Source: JANWXD01 sp035575135 (lineage in GTDB: Bacteria > Acidobacteriota > Terriglobia > Bryobacterales > Bryobacteraceae). From it: a stretch of DNA of 64,000 bases. This document shows positions 7,604 through 16,249 of this stretch, piece after piece. The notes under the pieces were generated by a model, which ran no database searches, had not been told where the DNA came from, and worked only from the letters and a program-made list of their open reading frames with translations. The position numbers were made by a program, and so were the translations under genes. The stretch covers positions 1 to 64,000 of the forward strand of contig DATLYE010000024.1 of the NCBI GenBank assembly GCA_035575135.1. The letters run 5' to 3'. The stretch's first letter is position 1. Every line of letters starts with the position of its first letter.

Positions 7604-8566
7604 TTATCCGGCCGCGCGGGCGGCTTCCAATTCCGCCAGCTTGGGCGCCATCACATCCACGAGTTCCTTGACGGCGGCTGCGCTTTTGTGCAGCGCGGAG
7701 AGCTCCTCGCTGGTGAGTTTGATCTCGTAGATCTTCTCGATGCCCCGGGCGCCGAGCTTGACGGGCACCCCCACGAACAGGTCCCGGATCCCGTATTCGC
7801 CTTCCAGGTAGGCGGAGCACGGCAGGACCCGCTTTTTGTCCTTGAGGATCGCCTCCGCCATCTGCACGGCCGCGGCCGAGGGCGCATAGTAGGCGCTTCC
7901 GGTCTTGAGGTAGCGCACGATCTCCGCGCCGCCGTCCCGGGTGCGCTTCACCAGAGCTTCGATCGTTCCGGCATCGAGCAGGTCCGCCAGCGGGATTCCG
8001 CCCACGCTCGAGTAACGAACCAGGGGCACCATGGTGTCCCCGTGGCCGCCCAGCACCAGCGTGAAGACGTCTTCGAAAGACACATCCAGCGCCTCGGCGA
8101 TGAAGGTGCGGAAACGGGCTGTGTCCAGGATTCCCGCCATCCCGATGACGCGGTTCTTCGAAAAGCCGCTCACCTTGAGCGCCACGTGGCACATGGCGTC
8201 CAGCGGGTTGGTCACGATGATCAGGATCGCGTTGGGCGAATACTTGACCGCCTGCTCCACGGTCGCCTTCACGATGTCGTAGTTGGCCCATAGCAGATCG
8301 TCGCGGCTCATGCCGGGCTTGCGGGGGAAGCCTGCCGTGACGATGACGATATCGGAGTTGGCCGTCGGCTCATAGTCGTTGGCGCCCACCAGCCGCACAT
8401 CCACGCCCTGAACCGGCCCGGACTGCATGATGTCGAGGGCCTTGCCCTGAGGAATCCCTTCCACCACGTCCACGAGCACCACGTCGGCCAGTTCCTGGTC
8501 GGCGAGCCGGAGGGCACAGCTGGCGCCGACGTTGCCCGCTCCCACAACCGTGACTTTCTTGCGCAT
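7604..8566 (-). CDS. mdh: Malate dehydrogenase (NAD-dependent, LDH-like type)
   Basis: Oxidises L-malate to oxaloacetate with NAD+ in the TCA cycle. 320 residues: the Rossmann motif VVGAGNVGA at the N-terminus, the acidic VDVVEG that selects NAD, substrate-loop arginines (GFPRKPGMSRDDLL), TNPLDAM, and the catalytic histidine in GGHGDTMVPL at about 175. This is the LDH-like MDH group common in Acidobacteriota. It follows icd after about 38 nt on the same strand, so the two are probably cotranscribed. Confidence 0.96.
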   Translation of the reverse strand: MRKKVTVVGAGNVGASCALRLADQELADVVLVDVVEGIPQGKALDIMQSGPVQGVDVRLVGANDYEPTANSDIVIVTAGFPRKPGMSRDDLLWANYDIVKATVEQAVKYSPNAILIIVTNPLDAMCHVALKVSGFSKNRVIGMAGILDTARFRTFIAEALDVSFEDVFTLVLGGHGDTMVPLVRYSSVGGIPLADLLDAGTIEALVKRTRDGGAEIVRYLKTGSAYYAPSAAAVQMAEAILKDKKRVLPCSAYLEGEYGIRDLFVGVPVKLGARGIEKIYEIKLTSEELSALHKSAAAVKELVDVMAPKLAELEAARAAG

Positions 8567-8604
8567 GATAGCCTCCTGCTTCTACAGATACGCCGGGCCG
8601 GCTC

Positions 8605-9858
8605 TCAAGCCGCGGCCACGGCGCTCATGTTCTCGACAATGGCGGCCCCGAACTCACTGGTCTTGAGCTTGGTGGCGCCTTCCATGAGACGGTGCAAATC
8701 GTAGGTGACGCGCTTCTGCCGGATGGTTTCCGCGATCCCGGCTTCGATGAGGTCCGAGGCTTCCTTCCAGCCCATAAAGCGGAACATCAGGGAGCCGGAC
8801 AGAATCAGGCTGGAGGGATTCACCACATCCTGGCCTGCGTACTTGGGCGCCGTACCATGCGTGGCCTCGAATACCGCATGTTCGTCGCCGATATTGCCTC
8901 CGGGCGCCATGCCGAGGCCTCCTACCTGGGCCGCGCAGGCGTCGGACAGGTAGTCGCCGTTCAGGTTGGGCGTGGCGATTACGTCATATTCATCCGGCCG
9001 TAGCAGCACCTGCTGGAACATGGAGTCGGCGATGCGGTCTTTGAGGATCACCTTGCCGGGAACCGCGAGCGCGCCCCCGGCCTCCGCCTCGGTGATGCAC
9101 ACCTCCGGAAATTCCTCTTTGGCCAGCTCGTAGCCCCAGTCCCGGAAGGCCCCCTCGGTGAACTTCATGATGTTGCCCTTGTGCACCAGAGTGACGCTGC
9201 GACGGCCGTTTTCGATCGCATAGCGGATCGCCCGGCGGATCAGGCGCTTGGAACCGGTGACGCTGATCGGCTTGACGCCGACGCCCGAATCTTCGCGGAT
9301 CTTGCAGCCCATCTCCCGGTTGAGCCACTCGATCACCTTGCGTGCCTCCGGCGTACCCTGGCGCCATTCGATGCCGGCATAGACGTCTTCGGTGTTCTCG
9401 CGAAAGATGACCACGTCCAGCAATTCCGGATGCTTCATCGGGGAGGGCACGCCCGGATAGTAGCGCACCGGACGCATGCACACGTACAGGGTCAGCAGCT
9501 GCCGCAAGGCGACATTCAGACTCCGGATGCCCCCGCCGACCGGCGTCGTCAGAGGTCCTTTGATGGCGATGCGGAAGCGCTGGATGGCCGCCAGGGTATC
9601 CTCCGGCAGCCAGGTCTGAAAGCGCTGGTAGGCCTTCTCTCCGGCGAAGACTTCGTACCAGACGACGCGGCGGCGCCCGCCGTAAGCCCGCTCGACCGCG
9701 GCGTCAAAGACCATGCGGGCCGCCCGCCAGATGTCCGGGCCGGTGCCGTCGCCTTCGATGAAGGGAAGGATGGGGTTGTCGGGAACCAGAAATTTGCCGT
9801 CCCGCACCTCGATCGGTGCGCCGTCAGACGGTACGGGAATGCCGTTGTATGATTCCAT
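8605..9858 (-). CDS. icd: Isocitrate dehydrogenase (NADP-type)
   Basis: Converts isocitrate to 2-oxoglutarate and CO2. 417 residues from the ATG at 9858, which has GAGG about 6 nt upstream and gives the family N-terminus (MESYNGIPVP); an in-frame start 45 nt further upstream would add a non-conserved extension. Motifs: FIEGDGTGPDIW, the substrate loop GGGIRSLNVALRQ at about 110, FRENTEDVYAGIEW, KGNIMKFTEGAF, and the metal/nucleotide site NLNGDYLSDACAAQVGGLG. First gene of the icd-mdh pair, with a readable sigma70 promoter at 9975-10003. Confidence 0.96.
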   Translation of the reverse strand: MESYNGIPVPSDGAPIEVRDGKFLVPDNPILPFIEGDGTGPDIWRAARMVFDAAVERAYGGRRRVVWYEVFAGEKAYQRFQTWLPEDTLAAIQRFRIAIKGPLTTPVGGGIRSLNVALRQLLTLYVCMRPVRYYPGVPSPMKHPELLDVVIFRENTEDVYAGIEWRQGTPEARKVIEWLNREMGCKIREDSGVGVKPISVTGSKRLIRRAIRYAIENGRRSVTLVHKGNIMKFTEGAFRDWGYELAKEEFPEVCITEAEAGGALAVPGKVILKDRIADSMFQQVLLRPDEYDVIATPNLNGDYLSDACAAQVGGLGMAPGGNIGDEHAVFEATHGTAPKYAGQDVVNPSSLILSGSLMFRFMGWKEASDLIEAGIAETIRQKRVTYDLHRLMEGATKLKTSEFGAAIVENMSAVAAA

Positions 9859-9895
9859 CGCTTTCCTCGTTGCAATTTGGGTGTCACAGCTGATT

Positions 9896-9911
9896 CGGGG
9901 CACGTGCCCCG
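9896..9911. promoter_or_regulatory. 16-bp perfect palindrome in icd leader
   Basis: CGGGGCACGTGCCCCG is a perfect 16-bp palindrome. It lies in the predicted 5' leader of icd, between the promoter (9975-10003) and the start codon (9858). It could be an operator or a leader hairpin. High GC raises the chance of fortuitous palindromes, but this one has no mismatch and is well placed. Confidence 0.4.
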
Positions 9912-9974
9912 TCCACCGGATTGTAGCTCATGCTCGCGGGCGGTCCGCCGGGGCGAGGACGGGCCGCCGCCACC

Positions 9975-10003
9975 ACTATAACAAGCCGGATAATCAGACT
10001 CAA
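9975..10003 (-). promoter_or_regulatory. Sigma70-type promoter for icd-mdh
   Basis: On the minus strand: -35 TTGAGT (9998-10003), 17-nt spacer, -10 TATAGT (9975-9980). Four and five of six consensus matches with ideal spacing. The start site would be near 9968, leaving about 110 nt of leader before icd. Confidence 0.6.
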
Positions 10004-10283
10004 TCATCCTATTTTGCGCACGGCCCTGGGGCAAATCCCCCGCCGCCGGGCGCGCCTGCGTCTAAGTTCCGTGCCGTGCTGCGCTCCGGTCTGGCACTCG
10101 GAGTGCACAATGGGAATGGCGGAACATCCGCCCCGAGGAGGCTGGAATGGCCGCACACGGCCGGCATTGCCGTACCTGGGCCTGTTACCGCTCGGCGTGC
10201 CGGCGCCCCTCCTCGACCCCCTGCCTTTGCCCTTTCCCTGCCGGCGGCATCCGGTTCTCCCGGGGCGCGTGTTCCGGCGGTGA

Positions 10284-10299
10284 ACCGGCGCGCGCCGGT
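10284..10299. promoter_or_regulatory. 16-bp perfect palindrome upstream of gltA
   Basis: ACCGGCGCGCGCCGGT is perfectly self-complementary and ends 43 nt before the gltA start, so it falls in the promoter or leader. Its sequence differs from the icd-side palindrome, so it is not obviously bound by the same regulator. Confidence 0.3.
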
Positions 10300-10342
10300 C
10301 CGGCACCCGCAATCGTAGCGAGCGTCATACGGAGAAGCCAGC

Positions 10343-11665
10343 ATGCCTGAGGAAACCCTGACCATCACCGACAACCGGACGGGAAAGTCTTATACCGTAC
10401 CGTTGTTCAAGGGCGCGGTCCGTGCCATGGATTTGCGCCAGATCAAGACCGGTCCCGACGACTTCGGGGTCATGAGCTATGACCCGGCGTTCATGAACAC
10501 GGCCTCCTGCCAGAGCGCCATCACTTTCATTGACGGCGAAAAAGGGATCCTGCGCTACCGGGGCTACCCGATCGAGGAACTGGCGGAGAACTGCACCTTC
10601 CTCGAGGTTGCTTATCTGATCCTATTCGGGGAACTGCCCACCGAGAGCGAACTCAAAGAGTGGGTGGACAAGGTTACCCACCACACCATGATCCACGAGA
10701 ACATCAAGAAGTTCATGGACGGCTTCCACCACGATGCCCACCCCATGGGGATGTTCGTGAGCACGATCGCCGCGCTGTCCACTTTTTATCCGGACGCCAG
10801 GAACATTCACGACCGGCGTTCCCGGCAGCTCCAGATCCTGCGCCTCGTGGGTAAGGTGCCGACCATCGCCGCTTACGCCTACCGGCACAGCCTCGGTCTG
10901 CCCTACGTGTATCCGGATAACTCCCTCAGCTACACCGAGAATTTCATGAGCATGCTTTGGAAGATGCCGGCCGAGCCCAAGTATGAGCCTAATCCGGTCC
11001 TGGCCCGGGCGCTGGATATCCTCTTCATCCTGCATGCGGATCACGAGCAGAATTGCAGCGCTAACGCCATGCGATCCGTCGGCAGCGCCCATGCCGATCC
11101 GTTCGTGGCTACGGCGGCGGCTGCGGCGGCGCTGTCGGGCCCGCTGCACGGCGGCGCCAACGAGGCCGTGCTGCGCATGCTCGACGAGATCGGCTCGGTG
11201 GACAACGTGCCCGCTTACATTGAGAAGGTCAAGGCCGGACACGTGCGGCTGATGGGGTTCGGCCACCGCATTTACAAGAACTACGATCCGCGGGCGCGCA
11301 TCATCAAACAAACCGCCGACGAGGTCTTCAAAGTCACCGGACGCAACCCCAAGCTGGACATTGCGCTGGAGTTGGAGCGCATCGCCTTGCAGGACGAGTA
11401 CTTTGTGTCGCGGAAGCTGTATCCCAACGTAGACTTTTACTCCGGCATTATCTACCAGGCCATGGGTTTCACGCCCGACATGTTCACGGTTCTGTTTGCC
11501 ATTCCGCGGACCGTGGGCTGGCTGGCCCAGTGGCAGGAGATGCTTGAGGATCCGGAGCAGAAGATTGCCCGTCCGCGGCAGATCTACGTCGGCCACGGCC
11601 TCAGGCACTTTGTGCCGATGAAAGACCGGGCCGGGCGCGAGGTTCGCGAGCCGCAGCGGGTCTGA
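10343..11665 (+). CDS. gltA: Citrate synthase (hexameric type II)
   Basis: Condenses acetyl-CoA and oxaloacetate to citrate. 440 residues from an ATG preceded by GGAG (8-9 nt). Key residues are visible: the catalytic histidines in ILHADHEQN (about 234) and GFGHRIYKNYDPRA (about 310), and the catalytic Asp in YPNVDFYSG (about 368). The N-terminal beta-strand extension is that of the Gram-negative type II enzyme. Divergent from icd-mdh, grouping three TCA genes. Confidence 0.97.
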   Translation: MPEETLTITDNRTGKSYTVPLFKGAVRAMDLRQIKTGPDDFGVMSYDPAFMNTASCQSAITFIDGEKGILRYRGYPIEELAENCTFLEVAYLILFGELPTESELKEWVDKVTHHTMIHENIKKFMDGFHHDAHPMGMFVSTIAALSTFYPDARNIHDRRSRQLQILRLVGKVPTIAAYAYRHSLGLPYVYPDNSLSYTENFMSMLWKMPAEPKYEPNPVLARALDILFILHADHEQNCSANAMRSVGSAHADPFVATAAAAAALSGPLHGGANEAVLRMLDEIGSVDNVPAYIEKVKAGHVRLMGFGHRIYKNYDPRARIIKQTADEVFKVTGRNPKLDIALELERIALQDEYFVSRKLYPNVDFYSGIIYQAMGFTPDMFTVLFAIPRTVGWLAQWQEMLEDPEQKIARPRQIYVGHGLRHFVPMKDRAGREVREPQRV

Positions 11666-11674
11666 GAGACCGAG

Positions 11675-11713
11675 CCCTCCCCTCTGACGGGCCTTGCCCT
11701 GCCGAGGGGAGGG
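11675..11713 (+). terminator. Terminator-like hairpin after gltA
   Basis: CCCTCCCCTC (11675-11684) pairs perfectly with GAGGGGAGGG (11704-11713), a 10-bp stem with a 19-nt loop starting 9 nt after the gltA stop. No T-tract follows, so it may act as a transcript-stabilising hairpin rather than a classical terminator. Confidence 0.5.
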
Positions 11714-11798
11714 TCCCTGCCCAGCCGGAGGCTCCCGCAGGCAGGAGGTTCCCCACCTTCAGCGTGCGGGTCGCACGCAGGAAGGTTTGTCCCCGGCT

Positions 11799-12191
11799 TC
11801 AGCCGGCGCTTCGCGCCAGCGTGACCTTGCCGGACAGGGGCCCGCCGTCTGTTTCGCCTTTCAGCTTTCCTTCCAGGCGGCCGTCGGCCACTTCCAGCTC
11901 GAACGCCACGGGCGCGCCCGCGTCCGGAGGAACCACCTCGAACGACAGCCGGTTGCCTTCCAGCTTCGCCTTTTCCAGCGGGAGCTTTTCCTCCGGCTCC
12001 CGGCCGATCGTGCCTGTGATCCGCTCGCCGCTGCGGGTGATCTCCAGGTGCAGCGGGTAGGTGCGGACTTCGCCGTCGGGCAGCTTCACTTCCGCCGTCC
12101 CGGTCCACTTTCCGGAAACATCTGCCGCCGCGCAGGCGGCCGCCAGACCGAGTAACAGGAAGAAGCCTGCAATCGTCTTAGGAGAACACAT
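11799..12191 (-). CDS. Secreted hypothetical protein (130 aa)
   Basis: Starts MCSPKTIAGFFLLLGLAAACAAADVSGKW: a clear signal peptide with a hydrophobic core and an Ala-rich cleavage region. The mature part is a short beta-rich domain (GKWTGTAEVKLPDGEVRTYPLHLEI...GNRLSFEVV...GRLEGKLKGE...LSGKVTL) resembling the small lipocalin-like/beta-barrel repeat proteins frequent in Acidobacteriota, often seen as C-terminal domains of larger proteins. No enzyme function can be assigned. It is divergent from the molybdenum hydroxylase operon with 58 nt between starts. Confidence 0.7.
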   Translation of the reverse strand: MCSPKTIAGFFLLLGLAAACAAADVSGKWTGTAEVKLPDGEVRTYPLHLEITRSGERITGTIGREPEEKLPLEKAKLEGNRLSFEVVPPDAGAPVAFELEVADGRLEGKLKGETDGGPLSGKVTLARSAG

Positions 12192-12249
12192 GTTGTTATG
12201 ATACGTCAGAAGGTTCCCTGCAATCGTCGGACCGAAGGAGAGCCCCTCT

Positions 12250-12717
12250 ATGATTGAGTTGCAGGTTAATGGCAAAACCTACCGGACCAGCGCGCCTGCG
12301 GAACGTCCGCTTCTCAACGTGCTGCGGGATGAGCTGGGGCTCACGGGCGCCAAGTACGGCTGCGGTGAAGGTCAGTGCGGCGCCTGCACGGTGCTGCTGG
12401 ACGGCCGCGCGGTGCGTTCCTGCGTGACGCCGCTGCGCGCCGTGGGAGGGCGAGCCGTCACCACGATTGAAGGGCTGGCGCCCGCCGGCGGGCTTCACCC
12501 CGTACAAGAGGCGTTTCTCGAGGCGGGCGCTTTGCAATGCGGCTACTGCACTCCGGGCATGATCCTTGCGGCGGTAGCTCTGCTTTCGCGCAATCCCGAT
12601 CCGGGTGTGGCCGAAATCGTGCGGTTCATGGACGGCAATATCTGCCGCTGCGGCGTCTATCCCCGGATCATCGCCGCCATCCGCAGCGCCGCCGCCAAAA
12701 TGAGGAGGTCAGCATGA
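12250..12717 (+). CDS. [2Fe-2S] small subunit of an IorAB-type molybdenum hydroxylase
   Basis: 155 residues with the two-cluster layout of xanthine oxidase-family small subunits. The N-terminal plant-type ferredoxin motif is CGEGQCGAC near residue 40; the second cluster is CGYCTPGM (about 100) and CRCGVYPRI (about 137). It passes electrons from the molybdenum centre of the partner encoded next. The stop overlaps the partner's ATG as ATGA. No FAD subunit is encoded nearby, matching isoquinoline 1-oxidoreductase-type enzymes that donate to a cytochrome or membrane acceptor. Confidence 0.92.
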   Translation: MIELQVNGKTYRTSAPAERPLLNVLRDELGLTGAKYGCGEGQCGACTVLLDGRAVRSCVTPLRAVGGRAVTTIEGLAPAGGLHPVQEAFLEAGALQCGYCTPGMILAAVALLSRNPDPGVAEIVRFMDGNICRCGVYPRIIAAIRSAAAKMRRSA

Positions 12718-14825
12718 TGGCGCCGGACAGAGCAGCCTCGGAGACTTTGATGGACCGGCGGGATTTCTTCCGCGCCCTGGGCGGGGTTGTGGTGGTGCTG
12801 ACGGTGGAGCCGGCCGAGGGCCTGCAACAGGCACCGGGAGCGCGTTCCGGCGCGCAGCAAACTCCGCGCGAAATCGCCGCGTGGCTTCACATCGGTGAGG
12901 ACAGCGCGATTACGGTTTTCACAGGCAAAGTCGAGGTGGGGCAGAACATCCGCACCTCTCTTGCGCAGGCCGTTGCCGAGGAGCTCCGCGCCCCGATCGA
13001 GCGCATCCGGCTCGTCATGGGCGACACCGACCGCACGCCTTTCGATATGGGCACCTTCGGCAGCCGCACCACGCCGTTCATGGCGCCCCAGCTCCGCCGG
13101 GCGGCCGCGGCGATGCGCGAGGTCTTGACGGATCTGGCGGCCGAGCGCTGGGGTTGTTCGCGCGAGCGCGTCGTGATCAGAGACGGCATGGTGAAGGGGC
13201 CCGGCGCAGCTCAGACGGCCTCTTTCGGCGAGCTGACTCAGGGCAAGCGGATCTTGAAGGAGATCAGCGACGCCGCACCTCTGACTCCCGCCGAGCGCTG
13301 GTCCGTGCTGGGAGCGTCGCGGCCCAAGGTGGACGGCGCCGCGTTTGTTACCGGCCGCCACCAGTTTCCCTCGGATCTGCGGCTGCCGGGAATGCTCTAC
13401 GGCAAGGTGTTGCGCCCGCCGGCGTTCGGCGCCTCGCTCGTGTCGGCCGACCTCAGCGAGGCCCAGCGCATGCCGGGGGTCATCGCCGTGCGCGACGGCA
13501 ATTTCGTCGGCGCAGCGGCTCCCGACGAATTCACAGCCTCGCAGGCTGTGGCGGCCATTCGCGCCGAATGGAAGCTGACGCCCCAGCCCGGAGCCGGCGA
13601 GCTTTTCGAGTACCTCAAGAAAAACCCCGCCGAAACGCAGGGCTTCGGCGGGGCCTCCCGCCATGAAACGGGCAGCATCGAGCAGGGTCTGGCGGCTGCG
13701 GATCACCAGCTCCGGCAGACCTACACCGTGGCCTACATCGCTCATGCACCGCTCGAGCCTCGCGCTGCGGTGGCGCAGTGGGAGGAGGGAAGGCTCACGG
13801 TCTGGACGGGCACGCAGCGGCCCTTCGGCGTGCGCAGCGAGCTGGCTCAGGCCTTCGGACTGCCGGAGTCCCAGGTCCGCGTTCTCGTGCCGGACACCGG
13901 CTCGGGCTACGGAGGCAAGCACACTGGGGACGCCGCCATCGAGGCGGCGCGCCTGGCGCGAGCCGCCGGGCGCCCGGTAAAAGTGGTCTGGACGCGCGAG
14001 GAGGAGTTCACGTGGGCCTACTTCCGTCCCGCCGGCGTCATCGAGGTTACCAGCGGCGTGCGCCGCGACGGGACCGTCACTGCCTGGGAGTTTCACAATT
14101 ACAACTCCGGCCCGGCCGCCATTCGCACTCCCTACTCGATCGAGCATCAGAGAATCGAGTTTCATCCCGCGCGCTCTCCGCTTCGCCAAGGCTCCTATCG
14201 CGCCCTGGCCGCCACGGCAAACCACTTCGCCCGCGAGACGCATATGGACGAACTGGCCGCACTGGTGGGGATGGATCCGCTGGAGTTCCGCTTGAGGAAC
14301 GCCAAGGATCCCCGTTTGCGGGCGGTACTGGAGGCGGCGGCGGAGAAATTCGGCTGGAGCCGCCGCAAGAAGGATCCGGGTGTGGGCTATGGGCTGGCAG
14401 CCGGGTTCGAGAAGGGAGGATATGTCGCCGCCTGCGCCGAAGTTGCCGTGGATCGCGCGACCGGCTCGGTACGGGTGGTGCGTGTTGTGGAGGCCTTCGA
14501 GTGCGGCGCCGTGGTCAACCCGGACCATCTGCGCAATCAGGTGGAAGGCTCGATCATTATGGGGCTGGGGGGCGCGTTGTTTGAAGCCGTCGAGTTCGAG
14601 GATGGCCGAATCCTCAACCCGCGCTTTTCCGCCTATCGAGTCCCGCGCTTCTCGGATCTTCCCCAGATCGAGGTGGTTCTGCTCGATCGTAAAGATCTTC
14701 CGCCTGCGGGGGGCGGCGAAACGCCGATCGTGGGGATCGCCCCCGCCGCCGGGAACGCGATTTTCGACGCGACCGGCGTGCGCCTGCGTTCGCTTCCTCT
14801 GGTTCCGCACGGGCTGAAGACATGA
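12714..14825 (+). CDS. Molybdopterin-binding large subunit, IorB-like aldehyde/heterocycle oxidoreductase
   Basis: 703 residues from the ATG at 12714 (GAGGAGG 5 nt upstream; ATGA overlap with the small subunit). The N-terminus has a twin-arginine signal (MDRRDFFRALGG followed by a hydrophobic stretch), so the complex is probably exported folded with its cofactor. The body shows xanthine-dehydrogenase-family features: TGKVEVGQNIRTSLAQ, GDTDRTPFDMGTFGSR, the SGYGGKHTGDAAIEAA region, and a C-terminal GGGETPIVGIAPAAGNAIFDATG containing the active-site glutamate. The substrate is unknown; isoquinoline-type N-heterocycles or aldehydes are family possibilities. Coupled by ATGA to an M20 hydrolase. 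Confidence 0.88.
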   Translation: MMAPDRAASETLMDRRDFFRALGGVVVVLTVEPAEGLQQAPGARSGAQQTPREIAAWLHIGEDSAITVFTGKVEVGQNIRTSLAQAVAEELRAPIERIRLVMGDTDRTPFDMGTFGSRTTPFMAPQLRRAAAAMREVLTDLAAERWGCSRERVVIRDGMVKGPGAAQTASFGELTQGKRILKEISDAAPLTPAERWSVLGASRPKVDGAAFVTGRHQFPSDLRLPGMLYGKVLRPPAFGASLVSADLSEAQRMPGVIAVRDGNFVGAAAPDEFTASQAVAAIRAEWKLTPQPGAGELFEYLKKNPAETQGFGGASRHETGSIEQGLAAADHQLRQTYTVAYIAHAPLEPRAAVAQWEEGRLTVWTGTQRPFGVRSELAQAFGLPESQVRVLVPDTGSGYGGKHTGDAAIEAARLARAAGRPVKVVWTREEEFTWAYFRPAGVIEVTSGVRRDGTVTAWEFHNYNSGPAAIRTPYSIEHQRIEFHPARSPLRQGSYRALAATANHFARETHMDELAALVGMDPLEFRLRNAKDPRLRAVLEAAAEKFGWSRRKKDPGVGYGLAAGFEKGGYVAACAEVAVDRATGSVRVVRVVEAFECGAVVNPDHLRNQVEGSIIMGLGGALFEAVEFEDGRILNPRFSAYRVPRFSDLPQIEVVLLDRKDLPPAGGGETPIVGIAPAAGNAIFDATGVRLRSLPLVPHGLKT

Positions 14826-16120
14826 AGCGCGCAGGAGCTGCGGCCGCCCTCTGGAGTGCGTGGGCGGTGTTGGCGCAGTCGCCGCGCGTGCCTGAGGCGC
14901 TGGTGGCGGCGGAGTCCGCCGCGCTCGAAGCGCTTTACATCCACCTGCACCGCAATCCGGAACTGTCGCTCGAAGAGAGGGAGACGGCCCGGCGGATCGC
15001 GGCGGAATTACAGGCGGCCGGTTTCGAAGTGACTACCGGCGTGGGGGGCCATGGCGTGGTGGGCGTATTGCGTAGCGGCGCGGGCCCTACCGTGATGGTC
15101 CGCACCGACCTCGACGCGCTCCCCGTCACCGAGAAAACCGGCCTGCCCTACGCCAGCACGGTGCGCACCCGTGACGCCCAGGGCCGCGAAGTGGGCGTGA
15201 TGCACGCCTGCGGTCACGACATGCACATGACCGTGTTTGTCGGTACGGCCCGCCTGCTGGCGCGTTTGAAGGATCGCTGGCGCGGCACCCTGGTGATGAT
15301 CGGCCAGCCCGCCGAAGAGCGCGGCTCCGGGGCCGCCGCCATGCTCAAGGACGGCCTTTTCTCGCGGTTTCCGCGGCCCGACTACGCTCTGGCCCTGCAT
15401 GTGGACGCGGCGCTGGAAGCCGGCAAGATCGGCTATCGCGAAGGGTTTGTCTTTGCGAATGTGGACTCGGTGGACATCACGATTCACGGCGTGGGCGGCC
15501 ACGGTGCTTACCCGCACCTCACCAAGGATCCGATCGTTCTGGCCGCCCAGGTCATCCTGGGCTTGCAGACGATCGTGAGCCGCGAGATCCGCCCGCTGGA
15601 TCCGGCCGTGGTCACCGTGGGCTCCATCCACGGCGGAACCAAGCACAACATCATTCCCGACCAGGTGGACCTTCAGCTGACGGTGCGCTCGTTTTCCGAG
15701 GAGACGCGGGAGCGGATTCTGAGTTCGATCCGGCGTATCACGGTGGAGACGGCACGCGCGGCCGGTGTGCCGCCTGATCGCGAACCCACGGTGAAGCTGA
15801 TCAGCGAGGAATACACGCCGGCCACCTACAACGACCCCGCTCTGGTCCGCCGTCTGGTGCCGGTCTGGAAGCGGGAGCTGGGCGAGGACAATGTCGTCGA
15901 ACGCGACCCGGAGATGGGCGGCGAAGATTTTTCGCGCTACGGTCGCGTCGAGCCCAAGATTCCGATCGTGATGTTCCGCCTGGGTGTGATTGACCCGCCT
16001 CGCATGGCTCAGCCGAAACCTTCCCTTCATTCGCCTCTGTTCTGGCCGGCGTTGCATCCCACCATCGAGACCGGCGTCAGAGCCATGACCGCCGCCGTGC
16101 TGGAACTGATGGCCAGGTAG
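14822..16120 (+). CDS. M20D-family amidohydrolase/peptidase, exported
   Basis: 432 residues of the IAA-amino acid hydrolase/hippurate hydrolase family. A short hydrophobic N-terminus (AGAAAALWSAWAVLAQS) suggests export. Metal-binding motifs: MHACGHDMHM near residue 128, the Glu pair GQPAEERGSGA near 162, and HGVGGHGAYPH in the lid domain; MGGEDFSRY near the C-terminus is the last metal-ligand region. The ATG overlaps the stop of the molybdenum hydroxylase gene (ATGA), so the three genes are translated together and may attack one amide- or heterocycle-containing substrate. The exact substrate is not predictable. Confidence 0.88.
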   Translation: MKRAGAAAALWSAWAVLAQSPRVPEALVAAESAALEALYIHLHRNPELSLEERETARRIAAELQAAGFEVTTGVGGHGVVGVLRSGAGPTVMVRTDLDALPVTEKTGLPYASTVRTRDAQGREVGVMHACGHDMHMTVFVGTARLLARLKDRWRGTLVMIGQPAEERGSGAAAMLKDGLFSRFPRPDYALALHVDAALEAGKIGYREGFVFANVDSVDITIHGVGGHGAYPHLTKDPIVLAAQVILGLQTIVSREIRPLDPAVVTVGSIHGGTKHNIIPDQVDLQLTVRSFSEETRERILSSIRRITVETARAAGVPPDREPTVKLISEEYTPATYNDPALVRRLVPVWKRELGEDNVVERDPEMGGEDFSRYGRVEPKIPIVMFRLGVIDPPRMAQPKPSLHSPLFWPALHPTIETGVRAMTAAVLELMAR

Positions 16121-16145
16121 GCTCGCTCCCGCGGGCGGGAGGTTT

Positions 16146-16173
16146 CCGGCGGCGGGGCAGGTCGCGCCGCCGG
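16146..16173 (+). terminator. Terminator-like hairpin after the M20 gene
   Basis: CCGGCGGCG (16146-16154) and CGCCGCCGG (16165-16173) form a perfect 9-bp GC stem with a 10-nt loop, 25 nt after the M20 stop and before the fad operon. No T-run follows. Confidence 0.45.
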
Positions 16174-16249
16174 CGGGAAGGTCAACGGCGGGCCAGGCTC
16201 ACGCCGTCGGAGTTGCACGTTCGATGGGCGAAATTAGAGACTGAGGGGG

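Larger units (their letters stand above)
9859..10342. other. 484-bp divergent intergenic region between icd and gltA
   Basis: No convincing gene. It holds the icd promoter (9975-10003), the icd-leader palindrome (9896-9911) and a second perfect 16-bp palindrome (10284-10299) close to gltA. The open frames across it are low-complexity Pro/Arg/Gly strings with no recognisable product. Confidence 0.6.

Noticed and set aside
9930..10283. Possible proteins in the icd-gltA gap
   Set aside because: Pro/Arg/Gly strings in several frames at once, with no start signals or recognisable product; the region reads better as regulatory.
12657..14810. Long open frame (717 codons) antisense to the molybdenum hydroxylase
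   Set aside because: Same GC-skew artefact; no recognisable domain and it overlaps a clear enzyme on the other strand.
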